From Streptomyces sp. CB01201 (GTDB lineage: Bacteria; Actinomycetota; Actinomycetes; Streptomycetales; Streptomycetaceae): a stretch of DNA of 64,000 nucleotides. A program made the translations under genes and the position numbers. The notes beneath the pieces are model-generated. The model had not been told where the DNA came from. It made no database searches and saw only the letters and a list, made by a program, of their open reading frames with translations. Shown here in pieces: positions 1 to 9,276 of this stretch. The DNA is taken from positions 248,001-312,000 of the forward strand of contig NZ_NNBJ01000007.1 in the NCBI RefSeq assembly GCF_002803085.1, written 5' to 3'. The first letter of the stretch is position 1; each line of letters opens with the position of its first letter.

Positions 1-3000
1 TCGCCCTGCACCGGGCGGCCCGCTCCGTGGCCGAGGGCGAGTGCTCCATGGCCCTGGCCGGAGGGGTCAGCCTCCAGCTCAGCCCGGGGTTGTTCACCGT
101 GTTCACCCAGGCCGGAATGCTCAGCCCCACGGGACGCTGCCGCACGTTCGACAAGGACGCCGACGGATACGTACGGGGCGAGGGCGCGGGCGCGGTCCTG
201 CTCAAGCCGCTCGACCGGGCCGAGGCGGACGGCGACCGGATCATCGCGGTGATCCGCGGCAGCGCGGTCAACCACTGCGGCAAGTCGCCGTCGCTGACCG
301 CCCCCAACCCGCGCGCCCAGGCCGACGTGCTCGTCCGCGCCCATCAGGCGGCGGGCATCTCACCGTCCACCGTCACCTGCCTCGAAACGCACGGCACCGG
401 CACCTGGCTCGGCGACCCGATCGAGGTCGAGGGGGCGAAGGACGCGTTCGCGCGGCTGTACGCGGAGGCGGGGGACGACGTACGGGAGGCGCCGGGCATC
501 GCGATCGGCTCGGTGAAGACGAACATTGGCCACCTGGAGGCCGCCTCGGGGATCGCGGGCGTGCTCAAGGTGCTGCTGAGCATGGTGCACCGCACGCTCC
601 CCGCCCACCTGCACCTGCGCGAACCCAATCCGTACCTGCGCCTGGCCGACACTCCGTTCCGCATCAACGACCGGACCACCGAGTGGGAGGGCGCCAAGGA
701 CGAGAACGGCCGGCGCACCTGGCGCGCGGGCGTCAGCTCCTTCGGATTCGGCGGGACCAACGCCCATGTGGTGCTGGAGGCGTGGAACCCGCCCGTGGAC
801 GACCCCACGGACGAGCGGACGCGCAGGCAACCGCTGCCCGCCGCGCGCTTCAGGCCCCAGCGCCACTGGTTCAGTGAGACGCCCGGTGACGCCCAGGACT
901 CCGCGCGCTTCGCGGACGCTGGCGCTCCCGCGCCGACGGGTGAGCGACCCAAGGTGAAGCTCGCCCCCCTCGCGCAGGCCGATCCCACTCCCGCCCCCGC
1001 TCCTGCCACGGGACCGACGCCGCCCGCACCACCCGCGCCGGCGGGGGAAGGACCGGGGGAAGTACTGCCGGTCGTCCGCGCGCTGCTGGCGAACATCCTG
1101 GGCCTGCCCGTGGACGAGGTGACCGATCAGGCGGCCTTCGCCGACCTCGGTCTCGACTCCATCTTCCGTATGGACCTGGCCCGCGCACTCAACGACCGGT
1201 ACGGACTCGACCTGAAAGGCGCGGACCTCTACGAGTACGACTCCAGCGGCCGCCTGGCGGCCCACGTCGCGACGCTGACAAGGCCCCCGGCGCCCCCGGC
1301 CGCCGCAGCTGCTCCCGTGGTCCCGGCGGCCCCCGTGCATGCCGTCCCGTCCGCCGCGGACGAATCACCGTCCAGTGCGGACGAACCCCAGGAGGCACTG
1401 GTCCGGCTGCTGACAGACGTCGTCGGGCACGACCTCGACCCGGAACTCACCTTCGAGGCGAACGGCCTCTCCTCCTTCGACATGCTCCGGGTGGTGAGCG
1501 CGCTGGAGAAGAATCTCGGGACCCTGCGCAAGACACTGCTGTACGACCAGCCCACCGTCGCGGCCCTCACCGAGCACCTGAGCGACGTGTACGGTGCGGA
1601 GGCGCTGGCAAGGGTCCGGGTCGCCGACGCGCACCCGCACGCCGCGGACGAGGCACCGCCCGGCCCCGCCCACGACTCCGATGGCGGCGGCGGACTCGCC
1701 GACACCGCGCTGCTGCCCCGCGACGAGGCCCTGACCGACCCGGAGCTCGGTCCGGTCATCGCCCGCCTCGAAGCCGCGCACGGCAAGGAGAGCGGCCTGG
1801 CCGGCCGCGACATAGCCCCGCTCGTCTTCGTGGGCGCGGAGCGGCGCGGCTTCTACGCCTGCTCCCGCAAGGGCCCGGCCATGCTCGTGTGGGTCTACAC
1901 CGGTCCGGGAGAGCACTTCACGGAGTTGGCCGCCGAATACTTCGCCTACGCACGCCGCCACGGCCTGCGGGCCAACCTGCTGTCGCTGGTCCGACTCGAC
2001 GAGGTCGGCGGGGCGCCGGTGACTTCGACCCCGTTCGGCGCGCTCCAGCGCATCGAGGACGTCGGCTCCTTCTCCCTCAGCGGCGGGCGGATGAGCCGGT
2101 TGAGGTACATGGTCAAGCGGTTCGAGCGGGCCGGTGCCTGCCGCACCGACGAGTACCGCAGTGGAGCCGATCCGGCCGTCGACGCCGAGCTGGCCCGTCT
2201 CGTCGACCGCTGGGCAGCCACGAAGCAGATGGTCAACCCGTACGTCGGCAGGGTCCGCGCGGAACTGGCCGGCGGGGTGCTGGACGCGCGCCACCGGATC
2301 TTCCTGACGCACGTGGACGACACGGTGGTGAACGCCGTCGTCGTCACGAAGATCCCGTCGGAGAACGGCTATCTGCTGGACGTGGAGTTCTACGCCGACG
2401 ACATGCCGCTCGGCGGTCTGGAGTACGCGATCGTGGCGATCCTGGAGCGGCTCGGCGCGGAGGGCTGCGAGGTCTTCAGCTTCGGCGCCAGCTTCGGCGG
2501 GGAGCAGGGGAGCTCGCCCAACGCCTCGGAACAGGCCGAGCGGGGCCTGGCCGAGCTCCGGTCGGCGGGTGTCTTCGGCGGCGGGAACTACCAGTTCAAG
2601 AGCAAGTTCCGGCCGGTGGCGCAGCCGCTGTACCTCTGCCAGCCGGCAGGTGAGGACGCCACCGAGGTGGGCGACGTCATCCTGATGATCGCCGATCCGC
2701 ACCCCACGGCCACCACCGCGCCCGCCCCGGCGCCACTGCCCGCCCCCGCCCCGCACCGTCCCGTTGCCGCTCCCGACGCCGACGGACCCGCGGTCGCCCG
2801 CAGGACCGCCGCGCTCGCCGCCCACGGGCACAATCCGATCCGGATCGCCCACCCCGCCGTCGACACCGACCTGCTCACCGACTCCTGGGCGGAACGGTCC
2901 GACCCGTGGCAGCGGGACCGGCTGCGCGAGCTGGCCGACAGCGCGTCGTCCGGTGCGGCGGACACCGTCGCCACGGAGGCCGTCGGTGCCGACGGCGCCA

Positions 3001-4976
3001 CCGCGTCCTGGCTGCCGTTCGCCCACGCCTTTCTCACCGCGTCCGGGCGCTCCGCGGAAGCACGGCTGTGCGCGTCCTGGCCGGCGCGTCGTGGCCTGGT
3101 ACTGCACAACGACCTGTTCCCCACCTGGCTGTACAACCTCGCGGACGAGGGATTCGACCCGTCCACCGTGCTGCGCGCGGAAGGCGGAACGGGGCCCTTC
3201 ACCGCGGACCTGGACACGGCGTACCTGGAGGAGACCCTGCGACGCCTCGGGGAGAAGGTCTCCTTCGTCGCCGTGGAGACGGCGGGCAACGCCCGTGGGG
3301 GCGCCCCGCTCTCCCTCGGCAACCTCAAGGCGGTCGCGGCGTGTGCCGCCGCCCACCGCGTCCCCCTGGTCCTCGACGCCACCCGGCTGCTCGACAACGC
3401 GGTGCTCATCACCGCCCATGAGCCGGGTCAGAGCGGGCGGGACCCGTGGGACGTCGCCGAGGAGATCCTCGCGCTGGCCGCCGCCGCGACCTTCAGCCTC
3501 TCGAAGGACTTCGGCGTCGACGCCGGAGGCCTGGTCGCCGTGCGCGACCGGGAATTGGCCGTGAACCTGGACGAGCAGCTGCTGCGGCGGGGACGCGAAC
3601 CGGGGCTGTCCGCCCGCCGGTCCCTCGCCGTCGCCCTCGGCGACCGGCGGGCCGTCATGGACCTCGTACGCACCCGCGTGGACCAGGTGGCCGAGCTGCG
3701 CGCCCGCCTGGAGGCGGGCGGCGTGCCGCTCGTCGCCGGCACGTCGGCGCACTGCGTGCTGCTCGACGTGGACCGGCTGCCCCGCTTCGACGGGTTCCGG
3801 CATCCCGTGCAGGCGTGCCTGGCCTGGCTGTACCGCCACACCGGCGTCCGCGGCGGCCCGCACCTGTCGCCGTACGGTCCTGACCTGCCCGGCACCGGGG
3901 CCGAGCGCCCGACGCGGCGGCTCGTCCGGCTCGCTGTGCCGGTCGGCATGGACCAGCAGACCCTCCTCACGACCGCCGACCGGCTCGTCGCACTGATCGC
4001 CGGACCCGTTCCCGGCACCGACCTCGTCGAGGTCGGCGGCCCCTCCGACGCACTGGGAGCGGCCCGCGCGCACTACCACCCGGCGGAGGAACTGCCGACG
4101 GACGTCCGCGAGGCGCTGGCGGAAGGACGTCCGAGCGGCTCGGGGACCGGCAACTTCGACGTGCTGCACGAGCGCGTCCCGGCCGCCGAACGGCATCTGC
4201 TGCGCCTGCCCGATGGCGAGGTGGAGGTCTTCGACTGCGGCACCGGCCCCACCGTCCTGATGATGCCGCCCTTCAACATGGGCGGCGGAGTCTTCGCGGG
4301 CCAGTTCGCCGGCCTGGCCGACCGGTACCGGATGCTCGTGGTGCACCACCCGGGGGTCGGGACCACGACGAGCGCGAGCGACATCTCGCTGGAAGGCATC
4401 GCGGGGTTGTACCGGACGGTCCTGGACCACCTGGGGTTGGCCGATCCGGTGCACGTGGTGGGCACTTCGTTCGGCGGGCTGCTGGCCCAGAGCTTCGTGC
4501 TCGCCCACCCCGGGCGCGCCGCCTCCCTGACGCTGCTGTGCAGCTCGTACAAGTACGCCAACCGGGCGGGCGAGGTGAACCGGCTGGAGACCATCATCGA
4601 GGAGGACCTAGACCGGCACGCCGCGGCCGACGTCCCCGGCATCGGGCAGCGCCGGGCGGAGTACGCCGACGTGCTGAGCCGCTGCGAGAGCATGGCACCG
4701 CACATCGGGCTGCGCTACCTCGACGTCTTCGCCGAGCAGCCCGACCTGCTCGGCAGGCTCGGCGACATCGCGGTCCCGGCCCTGATCGTCGCCGGGGGCC
4801 TGGACGCGGTCGTGCCGCTGAAGACCTCGCACTTGATGCACGGAGCCATCCCGGACGCCCGCTACCGGGAACTGCCCCATGCCGGCCACTTCCCGACGGT
4901 GACCGACTCCGACGCGGTGAACGCCGTGCTGGCCGAATTCCTCGACGCGTGCGAGACACGGAGGGCACAGCGATGA
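1..4976 (+). CDS. Trans-AT PKS C-terminus, KS-ACP-ACP-DUF-SH-TE (leinamycin LnmJ type), 5' partial
   Basis: The reading frame is open from base 3, so the gene starts upstream; about 1657 residues are visible. In order: the C-terminal two thirds of a ketosynthase (nt 3-800; HGTGT near 390 and NIGHLEAASG near 525; the active-site Cys lies upstream of the window); ACP1 (Ser in LGLDSI at 1158-1160); ACP2 (Ser in NGLSS at 1473-1475); a DUF domain (about 1800-2700); a tryptophanase-like PLP domain (about 2790-4010; DATRLLDNA, then FSLSKDFGVDAGG with the predicted Schiff-base Lys at 3504-3506); and an alpha/beta-hydrolase thioesterase (GTSFGG Ser at 4467-4469, late His in HAGHF at 4887). No AT domain is present, which fits trans-AT loading. 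DUF-SH-TE is the signature terminus of leinamycin-family synthases, where SH cleaves a C-S bond of a cysteine or thiocysteine adduct. Family assignment is by recognition; the product is inferred. Confidence 0.88.
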   Translation, partial: ALHRAARSVAEGECSMALAGGVSLQLSPGLFTVFTQAGMLSPTGRCRTFDKDADGYVRGEGAGAVLLKPLDRAEADGDRIIAVIRGSAVNHCGKSPSLTAPNPRAQADVLVRAHQAAGISPSTVTCLETHGTGTWLGDPIEVEGAKDAFARLYAEAGDDVREAPGIAIGSVKTNIGHLEAASGIAGVLKVLLSMVHRTLPAHLHLREPNPYLRLADTPFRINDRTTEWEGAKDENGRRTWRAGVSSFGFGGTNAHVVLEAWNPPVDDPTDERTRRQPLPAARFRPQRHWFSETPGDAQDSARFADAGAPAPTGERPKVKLAPLAQADPTPAPAPATGPTPPAPPAPAGEGPGEVLPVVRALLANILGLPVDEVTDQAAFADLGLDSIFRMDLARALNDRYGLDLKGADLYEYDSSGRLAAHVATLTRPPAPPAAAAAPVVPAAPVHAVPSAADESPSSADEPQEALVRLLTDVVGHDLDPELTFEANGLSSFDMLRVVSALEKNLGTLRKTLLYDQPTVAALTEHLSDVYGAEALARVRVADAHPHAADEAPPGPAHDSDGGGGLADTALLPRDEALTDPELGPVIARLEAAHGKESGLAGRDIAPLVFVGAERRGFYACSRKGPAMLVWVYTGPGEHFTELAAEYFAYARRHGLRANLLSLVRLDEVGGAPVTSTPFGALQRIEDVGSFSLSGGRMSRLRYMVKRFERAGACRTDEYRSGADPAVDAELARLVDRWAATKQMVNPYVGRVRAELAGGVLDARHRIFLTHVDDTVVNAVVVTKIPSENGYLLDVEFYADDMPLGGLEYAIVAILERLGAEGCEVFSFGASFGGEQGSSPNASEQAERGLAELRSAGVFGGGNYQFKSKFRPVAQPLYLCQPAGEDATEVGDVILMIADPHPTATTAPAPAPLPAPAPHRPVAAPDADGPAVARRTAALAAHGHNPIRIAHPAVDTDLLTDSWAERSDPWQRDRLRELADSASSGAADTVATEAVGADGATASWLPFAHAFLTASGRSAEARLCASWPARRGLVLHNDLFPTWLYNLADEGFDPSTVLRAEGGTGPFTADLDTAYLEETLRRLGEKVSFVAVETAGNARGGAPLSLGNLKAVAACAAAHRVPLVLDATRLLDNAVLITAHEPGQSGRDPWDVAEEILALAAAATFSLSKDFGVDAGGLVAVRDRELAVNLDEQLLRRGREPGLSARRSLAVALGDRRAVMDLVRTRVDQVAELRARLEAGGVPLVAGTSAHCVLLDVDRLPRFDGFRHPVQACLAWLYRHTGVRGGPHLSPYGPDLPGTGAERPTRRLVRLAVPVGMDQQTLLTTADRLVALIAGPVPGTDLVEVGGPSDALGAARAHYHPAEELPTDVREALAEGRPSGSGTGNFDVLHERVPAAERHLLRLPDGEVEVFDCGTGPTVLMMPPFNMGGGVFAGQFAGLADRYRMLVVHHPGVGTTTSASDISLEGIAGLYRTVLDHLGLADPVHVVGTSFGGLLAQSFVLAHPGRAASLTLLCSSYKYANRAGEVNRLETIIEEDLDRHAAADVPGIGQRRAEYADVLSRCESMAPHIGLRYLDVFAEQPDLLGRLGDIAVPALIVAGGLDAVVPLKTSHLMHGAIPDARYRELPHAGHFPTVTDSDAVNAVLAEFLDACETRRAQR

Positions 4977-6229
4977 ACGACGCCGGAGACAACCGCGGGA
5001 GCTTCGGCATCGAGGCGATGGACGTCTATGGCGGCTCCGCGTCGATCAGTGCGCAGGCGCTGTTCGCGGGCCGGGGCCTGGATCCGCAGCGATTCGACAA
5101 CGTCGTCCTCAACCGCCGCGCGGTGGCCCTGCCCTTCGAGGACCCGGTCACGCACGCGGTCAACGCCGCCCGCCCGCTGCTCGACCGCATTCCGCAACGT
5201 GACCGGAACCGCATCGAACTCCTGGTCACCACCACCGAGTCGGGCATCGACTACAGCAAGTCGGTCTCCACGTACGTCCACGAGCACCTGGGACTCGGCC
5301 GCAACTGCCGTCTGCTGGAGATGAAGCAGGCCTGTTACTCCGCCACCGGCGCGTTGCAGCTGGCCGTCGGCCACCTCGCCGCCGGGATCTCCCCGGGAGC
5401 CAAGGCCCTGATCATCTCGACCGACATCTCGCTGGCCGACGAGCGCGCCCAGTACGCCGAACCGGCCACCGGCACCGGGGCGGTGGCCCTGCTCGTCGGC
5501 GACCGACCCCGGGTCCTCGCGGTGGATCTCGGCGCCTTCGGGCTCTACAGCTTCGAGACCCTCGACTCGGCCCGGCCGTTGCCCGACCTCGACATCGCGG
5601 ACGCCGACCGCTCGCTGCTCGCCTACCTGGAGTGCCTCAGCCACAGCTTCGCCGACTACCGGACCCGCGTCGAGGGCGCCGACTTCGCCACCACCTTCGA
5701 CCAGCTGGCCCTGCACACACCGTTCTCCGGCATGGTCAGGGCGGGCCACCGCCGGCTGATGCGGGAGCTGTACGCGACCTCGCCCAAGGACATCCAGAAC
5801 GACTACGAACGGCGCGTCGAGCCGTCGCTCACCTATCCGGGCGAGGTCGGCAACCTCTTCTCCGGCTCCCTCTACCTCGCGCTGGCCAGCCTCATCGACC
5901 ACGCTCCGCTGGAGGGGCCGGCCCGGGTGGGTCTGTTTTCCTACGGATCGGGCTGCTCCTCGGAGTTCTTCAGCGGAGTCGTGGGCCCGGATTCTGCGGC
6001 CGAGGTCGGGCGGGCCGGGATCAAGGAGCGACTCGCCAACCGCGCCGAGCTGACCTTCGCCGAGTACACCGAGCTGCTGTCGCACACGCTGGGCTGCCTG
6101 CGCCCGGTCAGCGACCGGACGGTGGACCCCGCCGGATACGGCCGGTACCTCGACCGGGTCGTGGACCGGCCCAAGATGCTCGCGCTGACCGGCGTCGAGG
6201 GCTACCACCGGCACTACGAGTGGATCTGA
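4973..6229 (+). CDS. HMG-CoA synthase-like beta-branching enzyme (LnmM/PksG type)
   Basis: A 418-residue HMG-CoA synthase homologue. In trans-AT clusters this enzyme condenses acyl-ACP with a beta-keto intermediate on the PKS to start beta-alkyl branching. Visible catalytic residues are Glu89 (TTTESG), Cys121 (EMKQACYSA) and His248 (LALHTPF). The ATG at 4973 overlaps the PKS stop (ATGA), implying translational coupling. The small ACP and the decarboxylating ketosynthase that follow are its expected partners. The reaction comes from family knowledge, and the acceptor ACP is inferred to be on the upstream assembly line. Confidence 0.9.
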   Translation: MNDAGDNRGSFGIEAMDVYGGSASISAQALFAGRGLDPQRFDNVVLNRRAVALPFEDPVTHAVNAARPLLDRIPQRDRNRIELLVTTTESGIDYSKSVSTYVHEHLGLGRNCRLLEMKQACYSATGALQLAVGHLAAGISPGAKALIISTDISLADERAQYAEPATGTGAVALLVGDRPRVLAVDLGAFGLYSFETLDSARPLPDLDIADADRSLLAYLECLSHSFADYRTRVEGADFATTFDQLALHTPFSGMVRAGHRRLMRELYATSPKDIQNDYERRVEPSLTYPGEVGNLFSGSLYLALASLIDHAPLEGPARVGLFSYGSGCSSEFFSGVVGPDSAAEVGRAGIKERLANRAELTFAEYTELLSHTLGCLRPVSDRTVDPAGYGRYLDRVVDRPKMLALTGVEGYHRHYEWI

Positions 6230-6290
6230 CAAGACCCTCCGGAGCCATCGGCCCGGATCCGGCACACCCCGCCCCCAGAAGGAGTTCACC

Positions 6291-6584
6291 GTGACCCGTC
6301 CGTCCTTCGGCCCCGAGCGCACCCCCGACACCCGCGGCACCGACGACGCCGGTGAGCGCGTACTGGCCACCTTGCGGCAGAACACCGCCGAGGTCGTCCC
6401 CGAGCTGGACCTCGCCCTGTTCACCCCGGACCGCACCCTCTCGGAACTGGGCTGCAACAGCATCGACCGCGCCGACATCGTCACGATGACCATGGAGGCG
6501 CTCGGCATCGTCGTGCCCGTCCACGAGTTCCACCAGGGACTGGACATCGGCACCCTGGTGGAGATCATGCGGAAGCAGCTGTGA
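6291..6584 (+). CDS. Discrete donor acyl carrier protein of the HMGS cassette (LnmL-like)
   Basis: A 97-residue acyl carrier protein. The 4'-phosphopantetheine Ser is Ser57 in ELGCNSIDRAD. It should carry the malonyl/acetyl donor used by the adjacent HMG synthase. The GTG start at 6291 is preceded by a strong AGAAGGAG site. The stop overlaps the GTG of the next gene by 4 bp. The first 20 or so residues are polar and probably disordered. The NSID context, rather than DSL, is typical of donor ACPs in beta-branching cassettes. Confidence 0.88.
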   Translation: MTRPSFGPERTPDTRGTDDAGERVLATLRQNTAEVVPELDLALFTPDRTLSELGCNSIDRADIVTMTMEALGIVVPVHEFHQGLDIGTLVEIMRKQL

Positions 6585-7882
6585 GTCCGGCCCCACGGAT
6601 CGCGGTCACCGGGCTGGGTGTGCTGTGCTCCGTCGGCGACGGCGTCACGGAGTTCGCCGAGTCCCTGCGCGCCGGCCGCAGCGGTCTGTCCGCACCCGGG
6701 CCGACGCCCGCATCCGGACCGGCGCCCACACCCGGCCCGGCGTTCACCGCGTCGCTGCGCGACTTCGCCCTCGACCGGTCCCTGGACGCCCTGCCACAGC
6801 TCCCCGCAGCTCTGCGCGACCTCGCGCTGCGCACCGCGCGGCGGTCGCCCCTGCCGGTCCAGGCGGCCGTCACCGTGGCCCTGCAGGCGTGGGGGCAGGC
6901 GGGGCTGCACGAGGCCGCGGAGGCCAGGGAGCGGACGGGGGTCGTCGTGGCGGGCAGCAACCTCACCGAGCGCTACACCGAGAACAGCCGCGCCCGCGCC
7001 GCCCCCAACCCCGCCTATCTTCCGGCCCGTTACGCACTGCACCATCAGGACACCGACCACGTGGCCACGCTGAGCCGCGTCCTGGGGATCACCGGTGAGG
7101 GCTTCACGGTCGGCGGCGCCTCGGCCAGCGGCAACGTGGGCCTGGTCAACGGCGCGCGGATGCTGGCTGTCGGCGCGGCCGACGTCTGTCTCGTGGTGGG
7201 CGCGCTCAGCGACCTCTCCGAGTTGCAGACCCGTGGCTTCCTCACGCTGGGCGCGATGGCGGTGGCCGGCGCCGGGGACGAAGACGACCCGGCCGAGCGC
7301 CCCGCCGCCCCGTTCGACATCCGCCACCGGGGGTTCCACCCCGGCCAGGGCGCGGCCTGCCTGGTGCTGGAGACGGAGGACTCGGCGCTACGCCGCGGCG
7401 CAGCGGTCCTGGGCCGCTTGGCCGGCCACGCCATCGCGCTGGACGGCAACCACCTGGCCGCCCCCTCGGCCGACGGCGAGGCCCGGGCGATGCGGGGAGC
7501 CCTCGCGGCGGCCGGTCTGGCACCGCGGGAGGTCGCCTACGTCAGCGCCCACGGCACCGGCTCGCCCCTCGGTGACGCCACGGAGACGGCCGCGCTGCGC
7601 GACGTCTTCGGTGCGGCGGGAGGCGGGCCGTGGGTCAACGCGACCAAAGGCCTGACGGGTCACTGCCTGGCCGCCGCCGGCGTCGTCGAGGCGGTCGCGG
7701 TCATGCTCCAGATCCAGGGCGGCTTCGTACACCCCAACCCCGGCCTCGACAAGCCGGCCGATTCGGGGTGCCGTTTCTCCGGAACGGCGGCTGCACCGGC
7801 CGGCATCGCCTTCGCCCTGTCCAATGGCTTCGGCTTCGGCGGTATCAACACGTCGGTGGCGCTGGCACATCCGGACGCGTGA
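6581..7882 (+). CDS. Ketosynthase-like decarboxylase with Cys-to-Ser active site (CurC/PksF type)
   Basis: A 433-residue discrete ketosynthase in which the nucleophile position reads GGAS(181)ASGN instead of TACAS, so Cys is replaced by Ser. The other catalytic elements remain: SAHGTGSPLGD and KGLTGHCLAAAG. Such enzymes in HMGS cassettes cannot condense. They decarboxylate malonyl-ACP to acetyl-ACP for the HMG synthase. The GTG start overlaps the ACP stop. Leinamycin itself uses a different enzyme, the bifunctional acyltransferase/decarboxylase LnmK, so this gene implies an acetate-derived branch here. The enoyl-CoA hydratase partners are not visible and may lie upstream. Confidence 0.85.
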   Translation: MSPAPRIAVTGLGVLCSVGDGVTEFAESLRAGRSGLSAPGPTPASGPAPTPGPAFTASLRDFALDRSLDALPQLPAALRDLALRTARRSPLPVQAAVTVALQAWGQAGLHEAAEARERTGVVVAGSNLTERYTENSRARAAPNPAYLPARYALHHQDTDHVATLSRVLGITGEGFTVGGASASGNVGLVNGARMLAVGAADVCLVVGALSDLSELQTRGFLTLGAMAVAGAGDEDDPAERPAAPFDIRHRGFHPGQGAACLVLETEDSALRRGAAVLGRLAGHAIALDGNHLAAPSADGEARAMRGALAAAGLAPREVAYVSAHGTGSPLGDATETAALRDVFGAAGGGPWVNATKGLTGHCLAAAGVVEAVAVMLQIQGGFVHPNPGLDKPADSGCRFSGTAAAPAGIAFALSNGFGFGGINTSVALAHPDA

Positions 7883-7983
7883 CCGCGCGGGGCAATGCTC
7901 AGTAGTGAACAGACGCCCGCTCCGGCGCCCGTTAGCGTCCGGTGCGGTGCCGGGCGCCGCGCCCGGCCGGACCGGAGGGGACC

Positions 7984-9222
7984 ATGACCAAGACCACGGG
8001 GGAGCGACGCGGGCTGAGCGCCAGCCCCGACGGACCGGCCTTCCCGCAGGAGAAGGCGCCGGGCTGTCCCTTCGACCCGCCGCCCGGCTACCGCCTGATG
8101 CGCGCGGAGGAGCCGGTGGCCCGAGCCACCCTGCCCAGCGGCCAGCAGGCGTGGATCCTGACCGCGCACGAGGACGTGCGCGCCGTGTTGGAGGATCCGC
8201 GCTTCAGCGCGGACAGCTCCCACCCCGGCTTCCCCCGGATGTACCGGCAGGCCGTGCCGCAGGTTCTCAAGGGCACCTTCCTGCGCATGGACGGCGCCGA
8301 GCACCTGCGCTATCGGAGGATGCTCGCCAAGGACTTCACCGGCCGTCGCGCCGCGGAGATGCGCCCTCGGATCGAGGCGGTGGTCGAGGACCGCCTCGAC
8401 CGGATGACGGCGGCGGGCGACAGCGCCGACCTCATGGAGACACTGGCCTACCCGGTGCCGTCGATCGTGGTGTGCGAACTGCTGGGCGTGCCGCAGGAGA
8501 TCAGCGAGTTCCTGGAGTCCGGAACCAGGGTGCTGATCAGCGGCCGCAGCACACCGGAGGAGATGGGGCAGGCGAAGGCCGACATCCTCGGTCACCTCGA
8601 GGCGGTGGTCGCGGCCAAGGAGAAGCAGCCGGGCGACGACCTGATCAGCCGCCTGCTCGCCGAACAGGTCGCCCCCGGGCATCTCGACCGCGAGGAAGTG
8701 GCCGTCCTGGCCTGGCTGCTGCTCGCCGCCGGACACCACACCACCGCGACGATGATCGGTACCGGAACCCTCGCCCTGCTCCAGCACCCGGACCAGCTCG
8801 CCGCCCTGCGGGCCGATCCCTCCGGCTACCCGGACGCGGTGGACGAGCTGCTGCGGCACCAGACGGCCATGCAGATCGGTATGAACCGCGTCGCTGTCGA
8901 GGACGCGGTGATCGGCGGCCGTGAGATCCTGGCGGGGGAGGGGGTGGTCTGCCAGCTGGCGGCCGCCAACCGTGACCCGGACGTCTTCAGCGATCCCGAC
9001 CGGCTCGACGTCACCCGCACCACACGCGGCCACGTCGCGTTCGGCCACGGCCCGCACCAGTGCCTGGGGCAGACCCTGGCCCGGGTGGAGCTCCAGATCA
9101 CGTTGTCGAAGCTCTTCGAGCGCTGCCCCGGACTGCGGCTCGCCGTGCCGCTGGAGGAAGTGCCGTTCTGGCACCACCTGTTCGGGATCAACGGCGTCCA
9201 GCGGCTGCCCGTCACCTGGTAG
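7984..9222 (+). CDS. Cytochrome P450 (CYP, cluster tailoring oxidase)
   Basis: A 412-residue bacterial class I P450. The I-helix oxygen-binding motif is A249-G-H-H-T-T254, the K-helix motif reads ELLR, and the heme Cys is Cys360 in FGHGPHQCLGQTLAR. ATG 7984 is chosen because GGAGGGG lies just upstream; an in-frame GTG at 7942 has no such site. It probably hydroxylates or epoxidises the polyketide-peptide product. It needs ferredoxin and reductase, and neither is encoded nearby. The substrate cannot be read from sequence. Confidence 0.92.
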   Translation: MTKTTGERRGLSASPDGPAFPQEKAPGCPFDPPPGYRLMRAEEPVARATLPSGQQAWILTAHEDVRAVLEDPRFSADSSHPGFPRMYRQAVPQVLKGTFLRMDGAEHLRYRRMLAKDFTGRRAAEMRPRIEAVVEDRLDRMTAAGDSADLMETLAYPVPSIVVCELLGVPQEISEFLESGTRVLISGRSTPEEMGQAKADILGHLEAVVAAKEKQPGDDLISRLLAEQVAPGHLDREEVAVLAWLLLAAGHHTTATMIGTGTLALLQHPDQLAALRADPSGYPDAVDELLRHQTAMQIGMNRVAVEDAVIGGREILAGEGVVCQLAAANRDPDVFSDPDRLDVTRTTRGHVAFGHGPHQCLGQTLARVELQITLSKLFERCPGLRLAVPLEEVPFWHHLFGINGVQRLPVTW

Positions 9223-9276
9223 CGCCGGACAGCCGCCGACCCGTCCAATTCGTCGCATCGGCCGCAGGGGGTTTCG

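Noticed and set aside
1365..4508. Very long open frame on the minus strand inside the PKS gene
   Set aside because: It mirrors the plus-strand codons with high GC at third positions, has no recognisable domains, and is His/Arg/Gly-rich as shadow frames are. The plus strand carries clear catalytic motifs.
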